From assembly GCF_000970285.1 (NCBI RefSeq), contig NZ_CP009516.1, positions 1 to 64,000 on the forward strand: a DNA stretch of 64,000 nt, written 5' to 3'. The position numbers and the translations under genes are program-made. The DNA comes from Methanosarcina horonobensis HB-1 = JCM 15518 (GTDB lineage: Archaea > Halobacteriota > Methanosarcinia > Methanosarcinales > Methanosarcinaceae). Positions 8,923-19,840 of this stretch are shown piece by piece; within the stretch, counting starts at the first letter, position 1, and every line of letters begins with the position of its first letter. Under the pieces are notes generated by a model. That model saw nothing but the letters and a program-made list of their open reading frames with translations, searched no databases and had not been told where the DNA came from.

Positions 8923-10650
8923 TTGCCAAAAGATTTTAATTGTTTAATAACTAAAGCCAATAGCTACTTTGGCCTTAAGTTATGCATGATGATGCTTGTC
9001 ATCCTGGCTCCACTGGGTTGCCTGGAGGTCTCAGAGCCTGAAAGAAGTACGACAGAGATCCAGATCCTGGCCATCAATGATATCCATGGCCAGCTTGAAC
9101 CACCCACCAGCAAGATAGTTGTAGATTATAATGAGACAGGTGCACCCATAACTGTCGAGGCTGGGGGCGCGGAGTACCTGGCCACCCACATAAAAAGATT
9201 AAGCTCTGAGAGCCAAAACACATTCGTAGTCTCAGCTGGAGGTTCTATAGGTGCCAGTCCACTTATCTCAGCCCTATTCCATGATGAGCCAACAATAAAG
9301 GCTCTTAACATTATGGGATTGGACTTTTCGGCTGTAGGCAATCACGAACTGGATGAAGGACCAGACGAGCTTATGCGCATTCAGAATGGTGGGTGCCACC
9401 CGATAGATGGCTGCTTCGGTAACTCCTCATTTGAAGGAGCACAGTTCCAGTTCCTGGCTGCGAACATAGTTAATGAGAGTACTAACACTACAATATTTCC
9501 TGCCTATAATGTTACCTACGTCCAGGGAGTGCCCATAGGATTTATTGGAGTGACCTTGAAAGATACGCCGTCCATAGTGATACCTTCTGGAGTGAAAGGA
9601 CTCAAGTTCCTGGATGAAGCTGAAACCATTAATGAATACGTCAGGAAACTGAAGGATATGGGTGTAGAAACCATAATAGTAATCATTCATGAAGGAGGCT
9701 CCCAGGAGGGACTATATAATGAAAGCCTGAACATGACAGGCTCTATTGTAGATATTGTCACAGCTACCGACGATGAAGTAGATGTTTTCGTAACTGGTCA
9801 CACTCATAAAGCCTACAATGCTGTTATTGATGGAAGAATAGTTACAGAGGCTGGCTCAGCAGGTAGTATGCTTACAGATATCGATCTGGTAATAAGTAAC
9901 GAGACTCATGATGTGGTCAAGGGAAGGGCCAGAAACATCATAGTATCCAGAGATGTGCCTAAAGATTCAGAGGTAGTTGAGCTGGTCAAGGAATATGAGT
10001 CTCTGGCCGCACCTCTTGCTAATCGGGTAGTTGGAAATATCACGGACAATATTACAATAGAAGCTAACGATTCAGGCGAATCCTCTCTGGGCAATATCGT
10101 AGCCGATGCCCAGCTTTATGCTACCTCTAACTCAAGTTATGGAGGTGACGTGGTAGCTTTTACTAATCCAGGTGGCATTCGTGCTGACCTGGTATATGAT
10201 CAACTGAGCGATGGGGAATTGCTTGGTCAGGTCACCTATGGTGAAGTTTTCAGTGTCCAGCCATTTGGGAACAGCTTGATCACAATGACTTTGAACGGCA
10301 CTCAGATCGACGCTTTGCTGGAGCAACAGTTCGATAATCCCTCTCCTGGAGATAAACGCATACTGCAGGTATCAAAGGGCTTCAGCTATGCCTGGAACGA
10401 AAGCGCTCCTACAGGTAAGAAGGTCGAAATCTCCAGTATAAAAATCAACGGCGTTTCTCTTGATCCTAATGGCTTTTATCGCATAACAGTGAACGGTTTT
10501 CTGGCTGACGGGGGCGATAATTTCTCTGTCCTGAAGGAAGGTATCGATAGGACAGGGGGGCCTCATGATATGGATGCCCTGGTCAGTTATCTCGGGGCTT
10601 TCTCTCCGGTTTCTCCAGGACCCAATAATCGCATTGCTCTGGTGAAATAA
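8923..10650 (+). CDS. Exported 5'-nucleotidase / 2',3'-cyclic phosphodiesterase (UshA family)
   Basis: This 575-residue bimetallic phosphoesterase of the UshA/5'-nucleotidase family probably releases phosphate from external nucleotides. The N-terminus is a hydrophobic export signal ending LVILAPLGC at Cys33, an imperfect lipobox, so it may be a lipoprotein. The calcineurin-like domain shows NDIHGQLE (~66-73), GNHELDEG, VIIHEGG and VTGHTHKAYN. The C-terminal 5'-nucleotidase domain shows TNPGGIRADL and the final FLADGGDNF. Start is TTG at 8923 after an AGAGGGA element, with a TATA box at about 8852-8862. It stands alone between long gaps, so independent regulation, for example by phosphate, is plausible but not shown. 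Confidence 0.9.
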   Translation: MPKDFNCLITKANSYFGLKLCMMMLVILAPLGCLEVSEPERSTTEIQILAINDIHGQLEPPTSKIVVDYNETGAPITVEAGGAEYLATHIKRLSSESQNTFVVSAGGSIGASPLISALFHDEPTIKALNIMGLDFSAVGNHELDEGPDELMRIQNGGCHPIDGCFGNSSFEGAQFQFLAANIVNESTNTTIFPAYNVTYVQGVPIGFIGVTLKDTPSIVIPSGVKGLKFLDEAETINEYVRKLKDMGVETIIVIIHEGGSQEGLYNESLNMTGSIVDIVTATDDEVDVFVTGHTHKAYNAVIDGRIVTEAGSAGSMLTDIDLVISNETHDVVKGRARNIIVSRDVPKDSEVVELVKEYESLAAPLANRVVGNITDNITIEANDSGESSLGNIVADAQLYATSNSSYGGDVVAFTNPGGIRADLVYDQLSDGELLGQVTYGEVFSVQPFGNSLITMTLNGTQIDALLEQQFDNPSPGDKRILQVSKGFSYAWNESAPTGKKVEISSIKINGVSLDPNGFYRITVNGFLADGGDNFSVLKEGIDRTGGPHDMDALVSYLGAFSPVSPGPNNRIALVK

Positions 10651-10991
10651 GAGGATAAGGAGCTTCTAATTTTTCGGTGGAGAGGATTATCGGGATATTT
10701 TTTATCCGATGAACTCTTCCCTGCCCTGAAGAAACTGTCAAGCAATTACCGGTAGCAATAAATAGAATTATTTTTTTAGTTTAGAGTTAACATTGTCTGT
10801 CATTCAATTGTAGAAATAGTTTGAATTTGAAAAAACTAATCTAGAAAAAGTAAACCACTTAAGAAAAGTAAGTCAATCAAAAAAGCAGTCAATCAAAAAT
10901 AGTTAGAAATATCCAAAACTAGTAAAAATATCTAACATAGTCACAAACATCTAAATAGACAGAAATAACTTTTATGGACGGGTAAACCCTG
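10651..10991. other. Convergent AT-rich intergenic region
   Basis: No gene is seen in this 340-base gap between two convergent genes. From 10800 to 10960 degenerate short repeats (AAAAATAGT/AATCAAAAA type) fill the sequence. Confidence 0.5.
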
Positions 10992-12164
10992 TCACCAAAA
11001 CTCTCCTTCTAGGATTGCCTGAGTTTTATCATTGGTGCTCTTATTCACTTTTTTAATAATTATTAGGTACTCGTTTCCTATCGGCTGCGGCTCTTCAAAA
11101 ATTGCATCAATCCCAAGCCTTTTCAGATAATTCCCAAATTCTGTGGCGGTTTTGAGTTCCTTTACTCTGATTCTGGCTTCTTCATAGAGTCTCTTCCCAT
11201 CCTTTACACTCCTTATTGACTCTCTTAGTGGGTTCAAGATGCTTTCTCCAAGCTGCATATAGCGCTTTTTGAACTCAGCTTCATTTTCATTCCATTCAAC
11301 TGTCTGAAATCCCTCTCTAACAATCCTTGAGAGCATGTAATCCCTGCCTGCTTCATTGTAGAACCTGAAGGCATGCCTGAGGTCCGAACAGTTGCTCTGG
11401 GATGAGGTATATTTCAGGGGGGCAAGAATCATCTCAGGGTCTTTTATTACTACACCTTCGTGCTCTTTTTCCCCAAGTTTCCGGACTACTTTAGCAATTT
11501 CTTCTGCGGCTGTCTGAAGGGGAAATTCTCCAAAGCATTCAACCTGCAAAAAACTATATTCTTCCAGAATTTTACGCTTCCTGCTTATTGAAAGAGGGTT
11601 GCCGCTGTTTTTTTCTCGGATATCGAAGATATAGAACTCCACGGATTCAATGCCATAGATCTCTTTTGGGACATAAGGGTTGTCAGGGCCCAGCATTTCT
11701 CCATAAAGCACAAGTTCAGGAAAATCATCAAAAAACCTCAGGTCAAGCTTCTCTTTTGCCCTTTCAGTCGTGTAAGGGCAGATATAACCGCTGCGGGTAA
11801 TTGCCAGGATTTCGCCTTTTACTTTTGCAACTCTTACATTATACCCGTTCATTTTTTCTTCAACAGCTACCTTTTCAAGCCCGCTGAAATATTTTTTTAT
11901 AGTGGGGTCCAGTACCATAGCTCTCCGAATTTTGGGAAAACCCATAATTACTTCAAAAGAATCCCCTTTTTCGTAAAGTACTGTTCCTCTTTCTATATGA
12001 GAAATTTCTTTATCGAAACGGAACAGATAGTCATGTTTTCCCCAGTTCCTGGCAAAGTAGTTTTTTTCGAAAAGATGTTGAACCCTCCCTTCGTCAAACC
12101 CTAGGTAGTGAGCTAGCCGCGCAACAAAGTCAGGATCTATTTCCCCATTTTCCCCTTTATTCAT
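10992..12164 (-). CDS. ATP-dependent RNA ligase, archaeal Rnl3/Pab1020 type
   Basis: This 390-residue nucleotidyltransferase matches the homodimeric archaeal RNA ligase family (Pab1020, Methanothermobacter Rnl). The adenylylation motif I is EEKMNGYNVR with the candidate nucleophile Lys104. Motif III-like YIFDIRE and motif IV EGVVIKDPE follow, and a lysine-bearing motif V region (LAPLKYTSSQS) is seen. The N-terminal ~90 residues and the C-terminal helical third (dimerisation region) match the family plan. The enzyme joins or circularises RNA ends through an RNA-adenylate intermediate. KptA and RtcA lie about 10-12 kb downstream. The start ATG at 12164 follows no strong ribosome-binding site. 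Confidence 0.9.
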   Translation of the reverse strand: MNKGENGEIDPDFVARLAHYLGFDEGRVQHLFEKNYFARNWGKHDYLFRFDKEISHIERGTVLYEKGDSFEVIMGFPKIRRAMVLDPTIKKYFSGLEKVAVEEKMNGYNVRVAKVKGEILAITRSGYICPYTTERAKEKLDLRFFDDFPELVLYGEMLGPDNPYVPKEIYGIESVEFYIFDIREKNSGNPLSISRKRKILEEYSFLQVECFGEFPLQTAAEEIAKVVRKLGEKEHEGVVIKDPEMILAPLKYTSSQSNCSDLRHAFRFYNEAGRDYMLSRIVREGFQTVEWNENEAEFKKRYMQLGESILNPLRESIRSVKDGKRLYEEARIRVKELKTATEFGNYLKRLGIDAIFEEPQPIGNEYLIIIKKVNKSTNDKTQAILEGEFW

Positions 12165-12345
12165 ACTTGTTTATCTGTTTTCGGACGTGAAATAAGTTAT
12201 CATTCTCATGTGGTTTTGGAACAGGTCAATCCACAAGAAACCTTTTGATTTATAAAGAATATCCAGTCTATCAAATATCTTTTTAAATATGTGGCTTCTA
12301 ATTTCTTCTGTATTTTAATTTTAATGTAAGCCAAGAGGTTACAAA

Positions 12346-13137
12346 ATGGCTGACGAAATTGACTACGAGATTATTGGCAGTGAGATGCAGATCGTTGAGA
12401 TTGAGCTTGATCCAGGCGAGGCTGTTCAGGCAGAAGCCGGGGCTATGGCATATATGGGACCCGGAATCCAGATGCAGACCAGTATGGGAAACGAAGGTGG
12501 CGGACTCCTGGGAGGTCTGAAAAAAGGTTTGAAAAGAGCTCTGACAGGTGAAAGCTTCTTTATTACAAGCTTCACTCACAAAGGTTCCGGAAAGGGGCAT
12601 GTAGCTTTTGCGGCTCCTTATCCGGGCAAGATTATCCCCCTTGACCTTGCCAAGTTTGGAGGCAGTATTCTCTGCCAGAAGGATGCTTTTCTCTGTGCTG
12701 CCCGGGGTGTGGAAGTTGAACTGGCTTTTACCCGTAAACTCGGAGCAGGGCTTTTCGGTGGCGAAGGTTTTATTCTCCAGAGACTGAGGGGTAACGGCCT
12801 GGCTTTTATCCATATCGGAGGCACTGTTATAAGAAAGGATCTGGCTCCGGGTGAGACCTACAAAGTTGACACAGGCTGCGTGGCAGCTTTCACCGAGTCC
12901 GTAACTTATGACATAACATGGTCAAAAGACTTTAAAAATGCCCTCTTTGGTGGAGAGGGAGTTGTCCTTGCTACCCTGACGGGTCCGGGCACAGTTTACA
13001 TGCAGAGCCTGCCTTTCTCGCGTCTTGCAGACAGGATTTTTGCGGCCTCTGCCTATGGACGCAACCGGGACGAACAGACTGGCATTGGTGGCAGTGGCGT
13101 ACTGGGAGGCTTACTTGGCGGAGACAGGTCATTCTAA
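12346..13137 (+). CDS. TIGR00266 / AIM24 family protein
   Basis: This 263-residue protein of the TIGR00266/AIM24 family is built of repeated beta-strands resembling the TRAP fold. Family hallmarks are EAGAMAYMGPGIQMQT, GGLLGGLKKGLKRALTGESFF near the N-terminal third, and a glycine-rich C-terminal tail ending GVLGGLLGGD. Biochemical function is unknown; yeast Aim24 is mitochondrial. The ATG at 12346 is preceded by AAGAGGTTACAAA, a good ribosome-binding site. A TATA-like TTTATAAAG at 12250-12258 lies about 90 bases upstream in the region shared with the divergent RNA ligase gene. Confidence 0.88.
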   Translation: MADEIDYEIIGSEMQIVEIELDPGEAVQAEAGAMAYMGPGIQMQTSMGNEGGGLLGGLKKGLKRALTGESFFITSFTHKGSGKGHVAFAAPYPGKIIPLDLAKFGGSILCQKDAFLCAARGVEVELAFTRKLGAGLFGGEGFILQRLRGNGLAFIHIGGTVIRKDLAPGETYKVDTGCVAAFTESVTYDITWSKDFKNALFGGEGVVLATLTGPGTVYMQSLPFSRLADRIFAASAYGRNRDEQTGIGGSGVLGGLLGGDRSF

Positions 13138-13330
13138 ACAGGTTATTAAGCAGATTATTCTAAAAAGATCATTCCAAAAAGATTTTAGATTCATGAAAAT
13201 CGACGACAAATAACAGGAAATATTATAACAGGCAAAACAGGCAACGTTTAAAAATCAGGAAGGCCTGTCCCTTAAGGAGCAGACCTTTTCCCCTCTCTTT
13301 TTTCCCTCTAAGGTTTATTCCTGGATTATG

Positions 13331-14466
<1,136 letters not shown>

Positions 14467-15312
14467 TCAGAGCATAGCTTTCATAATATCGGTCCTGCTC
14501 AGTATTCCTACTATTTCTTCACCATCACTGACAGGTAGGGCATTTATTCCTTCTTCAATCAATTGTTTTGCAGCATTGCTAATTTTCTCGTTTATATCAA
14601 TTGACATTATTGGAGAAACCATGATATCTTCTGCCGTTAAGGGTACTTCTTTTACGTACCTGTAAGTTTTCTGACCTCCAGGTGAGGACTTCCGGGTCAT
14701 CTTGATACTTTTTACTGAAAGTTTTCCTTCGTTATCAGTTAAGAGATTTAAGGCAAGGCTTCTCCTTGAAATCATTCCGGCAGGTTTCCCGGCATCGTCT
14801 TTAACGATTACTCTCTCAATCTCATTTTTATTCAGTTCGTCTATGACATGGTTGATTGTGTGGTGCCTGTGAACAGAAATGACATCCTCGGTCATCAGTC
14901 TGGGGATTTTAGTCTCTATTTCGTCTGCATGTTCGGCAATATAGCGCACGATATCTGTCCTGGTGACAATACCTACGATATCGTTTTTTGCTACAGGGAT
15001 GTTGTGCACTCCGTTCTCAAGCATCAAGGCAACTGCCTGGGAAATGGAGGCCTCGGGATAAATGGTGATTACGGACTCTGTCATCAGCAACTTTATAGGG
15101 ATCTGGTCTATCGGTCGTCTCCTCCAGAGAGGTTCTGCCTGAGCCAGACGGTTGGTGATGTCTGATTTCGTGACGATTCCCACCATTTTGCCTTCGTTGA
15201 GGACAAGCAATGTACTGATTCTGTGTCTTAACATCAGATTCCTTGCATGTGACACGGGTTCATCTGCATTTATAATATATACAGGTGAACTCATGATGTC
15301 CGCCACATTCAT
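14467..15312 (-). CDS. CBS-domain protein with four CBS motifs (cluster member 2)
   Basis: This 281-residue protein has two Bateman modules and no other domain. The four CBS motifs begin at [33 protein letters not shown] and [12 protein letters not shown] charged linker of ~35 residues (about 200-235) separates the third and fourth motifs. The start ATG at 15312 has GGAGGT six bases upstream. A TATA box (CTTATATATT on the minus strand, about 15337-15347) lies only ~30 bases upstream, implying its own promoter and a very short leader. It probably binds an adenine nucleotide or SAM and regulates another protein; the partner is unknown. Confidence 0.9.
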   Translation of the reverse strand: MNVADIMSSPVYIINADEPVSHARNLMLRHRISTLLVLNEGKMVGIVTKSDITNRLAQAEPLWRRRPIDQIPIKLLMTESVITIYPEASISQAVALMLENGVHNIPVAKNDIVGIVTRTDIVRYIAEHADEIETKIPRLMTEDVISVHRHHTINHVIDELNKNEIERVIVKDDAGKPAGMISRRSLALNLLTDNEGKLSVKSIKMTRKSSPGGQKTYRYVKEVPLTAEDIMVSPIMSIDINEKISNAAKQLIEEGINALPVSDGEEIVGILSRTDIMKAML

Positions 15313-15336
15313 TGAATACCTCCTTCATTTTTACAA

Positions 15337-15347
15337 TATATAAGTAT
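15337..15347 (-). promoter_or_regulatory. TATA box of CBS gene 2
   Basis: The minus strand reads CTTATATATTG about 25-35 bases before the ATG of the CBS gene that starts at 15312. GGAGGT lies between them, so the transcript leader is short and the gene has its own promoter within the cluster. Confidence 0.65.
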
Positions 15348-15946
15348 TAATAGTTATAGTTTTTGAATCAGGTGTAAATGTTGAATTTTTTATTTCACAT
15401 TTCAATTTAAATGTCAATAAGTTATCAATATATGTCTCCTTTTTTTACTCATAATCACATACGTTGTTTAATATTAGTATGGAGTTTCAGGGTATCAGGA
15501 AATATTAGCTGGTTGAAGAGAATTTGTCTCTAGTGTCGCATCAATCCTGAAGGATCGAATGGTTCTGAATGGTTGTAGCCAAGTTCATACGACATTTAAC
15601 CGTTGAAGCGACAGTAGCCTGAGGAATTGGTCTTAAGGAACTTGCTTTAATGAACGCGCCCTGAGAGAACCTGTCCTGAATCTCTACTTTGAGACCAGCT
15701 ACGCTCCAGGATACAGAAATATCCAGAATACAGAACTTATTGGTCTGTCCAGCTAAGAAGTTTACCTCCTTCCAACCTTTTAATAAAGTTGAACCCGAGT
15801 TTCTTTTTATGAATTCCGGGTTAATTCTGGCTTATCAGTTCTGGTTTGGTTTAACAGAAGTTTTTTGATTTAGTGAAGATTCTCTGGTTTAGCAGAAGTC
15901 TTTTCCGGTTTACCAAATTTTATTTCGAGCCTAATCGAAACTTCTG
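15348..15946. other. 600-base intergenic region between CBS genes 2 and 3
   Basis: No gene is supported. The middle part (about 15480-15740) is less AT-rich than other gaps in the window and could encode an untranslated RNA or a decayed gene, but I find no recognisable RNA or protein family. The part nearest CBS gene 3 (15830-15920) holds degenerate repeats of the type TCTGGTTTA(G/A)CAGAAG. Confidence 0.45.
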
Positions 15947-17227
<1,281 letters not shown>

Positions 17228-18022
17228 TTATTCGGTCCACCCTTTAACTATGGACTCAAGGAGATCCTGCCTGTCAGCTATTCCGGATATTTTACCCTGC
17301 TCGTTTACTACAGTTACTCTTCCTATATCACGCTGGACAATCATTTCAATCGCACTTTTAATGGAGTCATTCTCTGAAAGAGTGTAAGCAGGAGTGGACA
17401 TAATCCTTTCAACTTTTGGACTTTCGTTTGGCCTTGTTGCCCTCTCATCTTCTATAGACATCCTTAAAATGCCTGATTTAATTATGTCCCTTCTTGTTAT
17501 CATTCCGATGGGATCTCCTTTCTTTGAAACTACTGGAATACCTGTATAATCTGTCTCTATCATATAATTCCAGACTCTGGAAATTCTTTCGTCAGGTGAA
17601 CAGGTTTTAACTTTTTTTGTCATAATGGCTTCAATTGTTTTAGAAACATTTCTGGGGAGATCCGCGTTTCTGAGAATGTCCACATCGCTGAGAATTCCCA
17701 TAACAGTACGGTCTGTTGTTGATTTGACAACCGGAACTCTGTTCTGTTTCGATTGCACCATTAACTTTGCAGCTTTCACGACATCCATATCTGGAGTTAT
17801 CGTGGGGGACTGTCTAGCATACCCGCTGACTGTGACATTTGAGCGCGTGGACGTGACATTCATGATATCCTGGTCATTTAACATTCCCACAAGTCTGTTT
17901 CCCTCATCAACAACAATAAGACCCCGAAGAAAGTGATCACGCATCAGCTGGCGGGCGTGAGTTACAAATTCCCCTTCTTTGATACTTACGGGCCCTTCTG
18001 ACATAATCTCGCTGACATTCAT
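17228..18022 (-). CDS. CBS-domain protein with four CBS motifs (cluster member 4)
   Basis: This 264-residue protein consists of four CBS motifs, beginning [32 protein letters not shown] and [11 protein letters not shown]. The second lacks the usual IM residues. There is no attached effector domain. The ATG at 18022 follows GGAAGGT, a good ribosome-binding site. A 7-base inverted repeat (TTACAAT / ATTGTAA, 18080-18102) and a copy of TCAAGCTTAC (18074-18083) lie upstream. The latter motif is also present twice upstream of CBS gene 5, which suggests shared regulation of these two genes. It lies 98 bases from gene 5 and may be cotranscribed with it. Confidence 0.9.
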   Translation of the reverse strand: MNVSEIMSEGPVSIKEGEFVTHARQLMRDHFLRGLIVVDEGNRLVGMLNDQDIMNVTSTRSNVTVSGYARQSPTITPDMDVVKAAKLMVQSKQNRVPVVKSTTDRTVMGILSDVDILRNADLPRNVSKTIEAIMTKKVKTCSPDERISRVWNYMIETDYTGIPVVSKKGDPIGMITRRDIIKSGILRMSIEDERATRPNESPKVERIMSTPAYTLSENDSIKSAIEMIVQRDIGRVTVVNEQGKISGIADRQDLLESIVKGWTE

Positions 18023-18079
18023 TGTTTACCTTCCTATTTTTTCTTTAAAACAGATAATTTGAAAGCCAAGATCTCAAGC

Positions 18080-18102
18080 TTACAATTCACTCCTGATTGT
18101 AA
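18080..18102. promoter_or_regulatory. Inverted repeat upstream of CBS gene 4
   Basis: TTACAAT at 18080-18086 and ATTGTAA at 18096-18102 form a 7-base inverted repeat with a 9-base spacer, 58 bases upstream of the start codon. It could be an operator; the evidence is positional only. Confidence 0.35.
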
Positions 18103-18120
18103 ACTCACTTATGTTGTGAA

Positions 18121-18834
18121 TCACTCGTAATCCTCTCCTTCCTCCTGCCTGCAATTTCCGCATAGGTATCTGCCGTCCACAAACTTAAGATCATATGAAA
18201 AAACATTGCACGACTCACATACTCCTGTACTGAATTCTTCTGACTCTGAAATTTCTTCAATTGAGGGAATGGAAAGGAGAGCTTCCCGGTTCATGTCAAT
18301 GAGATCTTTGAGGACAGTGTTGAGCCCGGGTGCTATCATTAAAATATCCGTATTTGAGACCATTCCGACTATTGTATCATTTTCTAAAACTGGCAGTCTT
18401 TTTATATTGGCTCTCAACATGATCTGCGAAGCTTTAATCACGCTGGTTGCAGGTTCCACAGTTATCAGTGGACTGGAAAGAACTTCGCTCGCATTCACTT
18501 CACTTGGTCTTTTGTCTTCTGCAACGATACCTTTTACGAGATCTCTTTCAGTTATGATCCCCATTGCCTTCCCATTTTCCGTGATGATAACGCTTCCTGC
18601 ATCACGACTTGCCATTTCTTTTGCAATAGAAGGAATGTTTGATTCGATATCCATTACTATAACTGCTTTATTCATGACTTCAGAAACCGAGATCTCTCTT
18701 TCAAGTTCTCTACTATGAATACCAGAACCTCGCGCTCTATCGGCATCTATTTCACTCGTAGTGCTAGCCGCCCTGTGAATATCAATATCTCTCCCCCTGT
18801 CAGTATCTGTATCCCTTTTAGGATCATCTACCAT
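18121..18834 (-). CDS. Two-CBS protein with C-terminal zinc ribbon (cluster member 5)
   Basis: This 237-residue protein differs from its four neighbours. A ~48-residue, strongly charged Asp/Arg-rich N-terminus precedes two CBS motifs (VSEVMNKAVIV and ASEVLSSPLIT). The C-terminus carries a zinc ribbon with CESC ... CGNC (about residues 205-228). Zinc-ribbon CBS proteins are common in archaea and are probably ligand-responsive regulators; nucleic acid or protein binding by the ribbon is an inference. The ATG at 18834 is preceded by a GGGGGA element. A TATA-like ATTTAAAG near 18938-18946 lies upstream. It is the first gene of the CBS cluster and borders the ORB-containing gap. Confidence 0.88.
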   Translation of the reverse strand: MVDDPKRDTDTDRGRDIDIHRAASTTSEIDADRARGSGIHSRELEREISVSEVMNKAVIVMDIESNIPSIAKEMASRDAGSVIITENGKAMGIITERDLVKGIVAEDKRPSEVNASEVLSSPLITVEPATSVIKASQIMLRANIKRLPVLENDTIVGMVSNTDILMIAPGLNTVLKDLIDMNREALLSIPSIEEISESEEFSTGVCESCNVFSYDLKFVDGRYLCGNCRQEEGEDYE

Positions 18835-18897
18835 CGAATGACGTTCCCCCTTTATTTTTCAGCGTCTCTAAACCCGCAAGTTACAATACAAATCTTT

Positions 18898-18936
18898 TCA
18901 AGCTTACAGTTTCCCTGGGAAAACATTCAAGCTTAC
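18898..18936. repeat. Direct repeats TCAAGCTTAC upstream of CBS gene 5
   Basis: Identical 10-mers lie at 18898-18907 and 18927-18936. A third copy lies at 18074-18083, upstream of CBS gene 4. On the coding strand the 18927-18936 copy sits immediately downstream of a TATA-like element, where a repressor or activator could act. Confidence 0.5.
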
Positions 18937-19244
18937 TTTAAATTTTATTCTTAACAAAGACCAAAAACGTAACTTTCGAAAACTGGAGTTCCAATGGAGC
19001 CTATCGTTTAAATGTATTATTTTGTCTGCTCCCTTAGTTCATCTTCCCAATGCTTTTCCCAAAACTTTTCGGACGTCTTTATAGCACTTATATATACGAG
19101 TCAATGGTACATAATGATAACGGCATTTCTTTTTAGTAGAGATCTTAATTTTGCTCAAAGCAGGCGCAGAAACTCTTTTTTAAGACAAGATTCATTGTTT
19201 TCTTCTCAAGGGGCTTCTAAAAGTCCGGTAAGAATTTTTTCATA

Positions 19245-19266
19245 ACCCCTTCATTTCCACTGGAGA
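19245..19266 (-). promoter_or_regulatory. Origin recognition box (ORB) copy 2
   Basis: On the minus strand this reads TCTCCAGTGGAAATGAAGGG followed by GT. It keeps the TCCAGTGGAAAT core and GGGGT string of the ORB at base 1; only the three bases between core and G-string differ. Confidence 0.82.
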
Positions 19267-19422
19267 TTTTTGCTCAAAATGAAAAATATTGAATTATCTA
19301 GAAAAAATATTAGGGAGAAGTAGCAGAAGGAAAATATACTTTTGAAAAAAATATTATAAATAATAAAATATCCTTAATTATATTTAGAATGCTATTGTTT
19401 TTTCTCACAGGAAATTTTTCAA

Positions 19423-19444
19423 ACCCCTATATTTCCACTGGAAC
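19423..19444 (-). promoter_or_regulatory. Origin recognition box (ORB) copy 3
   Basis: On the minus strand this reads GTTCCAGTGGAAATATAGGG followed by GT, again the full core plus G-string. It is in the same orientation as copy 2 and opposite to the ORB at base 1. Confidence 0.84.
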
Positions 19445-19840
19445 TTACTTTCCTACTTTTTTGTTTGTAAAATATCGGGTTTAAGACTACCAATATTTCT
19501 TGAAAAGAACAAAAAAGAAATCAAGTAGGGTCTAAATGTAGATAAAAATACAGAAATCAAATAAAAGTAAAAGAAAAATTTGACAAACTCAGCAAAGTCC
19601 AGACCAGGACATCAAGTAAAAACATAAACAGAATCCGATAGTTATTCAGCAAAAAATAGGTAGAAAAATAAATAGAAGTAAAAAGCCGATATAAAATAAA
19701 TAAAAACAGTAAAAGGCAGAAAATATAGATTAAGAAGATAAAAACATAACTGGAAAAAATAAATAAACAGATTAATAGAGTTATAATAAATAAGCCATAA
19801 GATAATGAGAATATTTAAACAAGTGGAAAACAGGAAATAA

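Larger units (their letters stand above)
18937..19840. other. AT-rich intergenic region with two ORBs, a candidate origin or initiator-binding site
   Basis: This ~900-base gap lies between CBS gene 5 and the 3' end of RPA. It holds two full ORB matches (19245-19266 and 19423-19444) in the same orientation. The ~155 bases between them are extremely AT-rich, and so is the purine-rich region from 19460 to 19840. No gene is supported. The layout ORB, AT-rich segment, ORB resembles a replication origin. The purine-rich plus strand also means U-rich RNA downstream of RPA on the minus strand, which could end its transcript. Confidence 0.6.

Noticed and set aside
18990-19006. GTTCCAATGGAGCC near the ORB pair
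   Set aside because: It matches only part of the ORB core and has no G-string.
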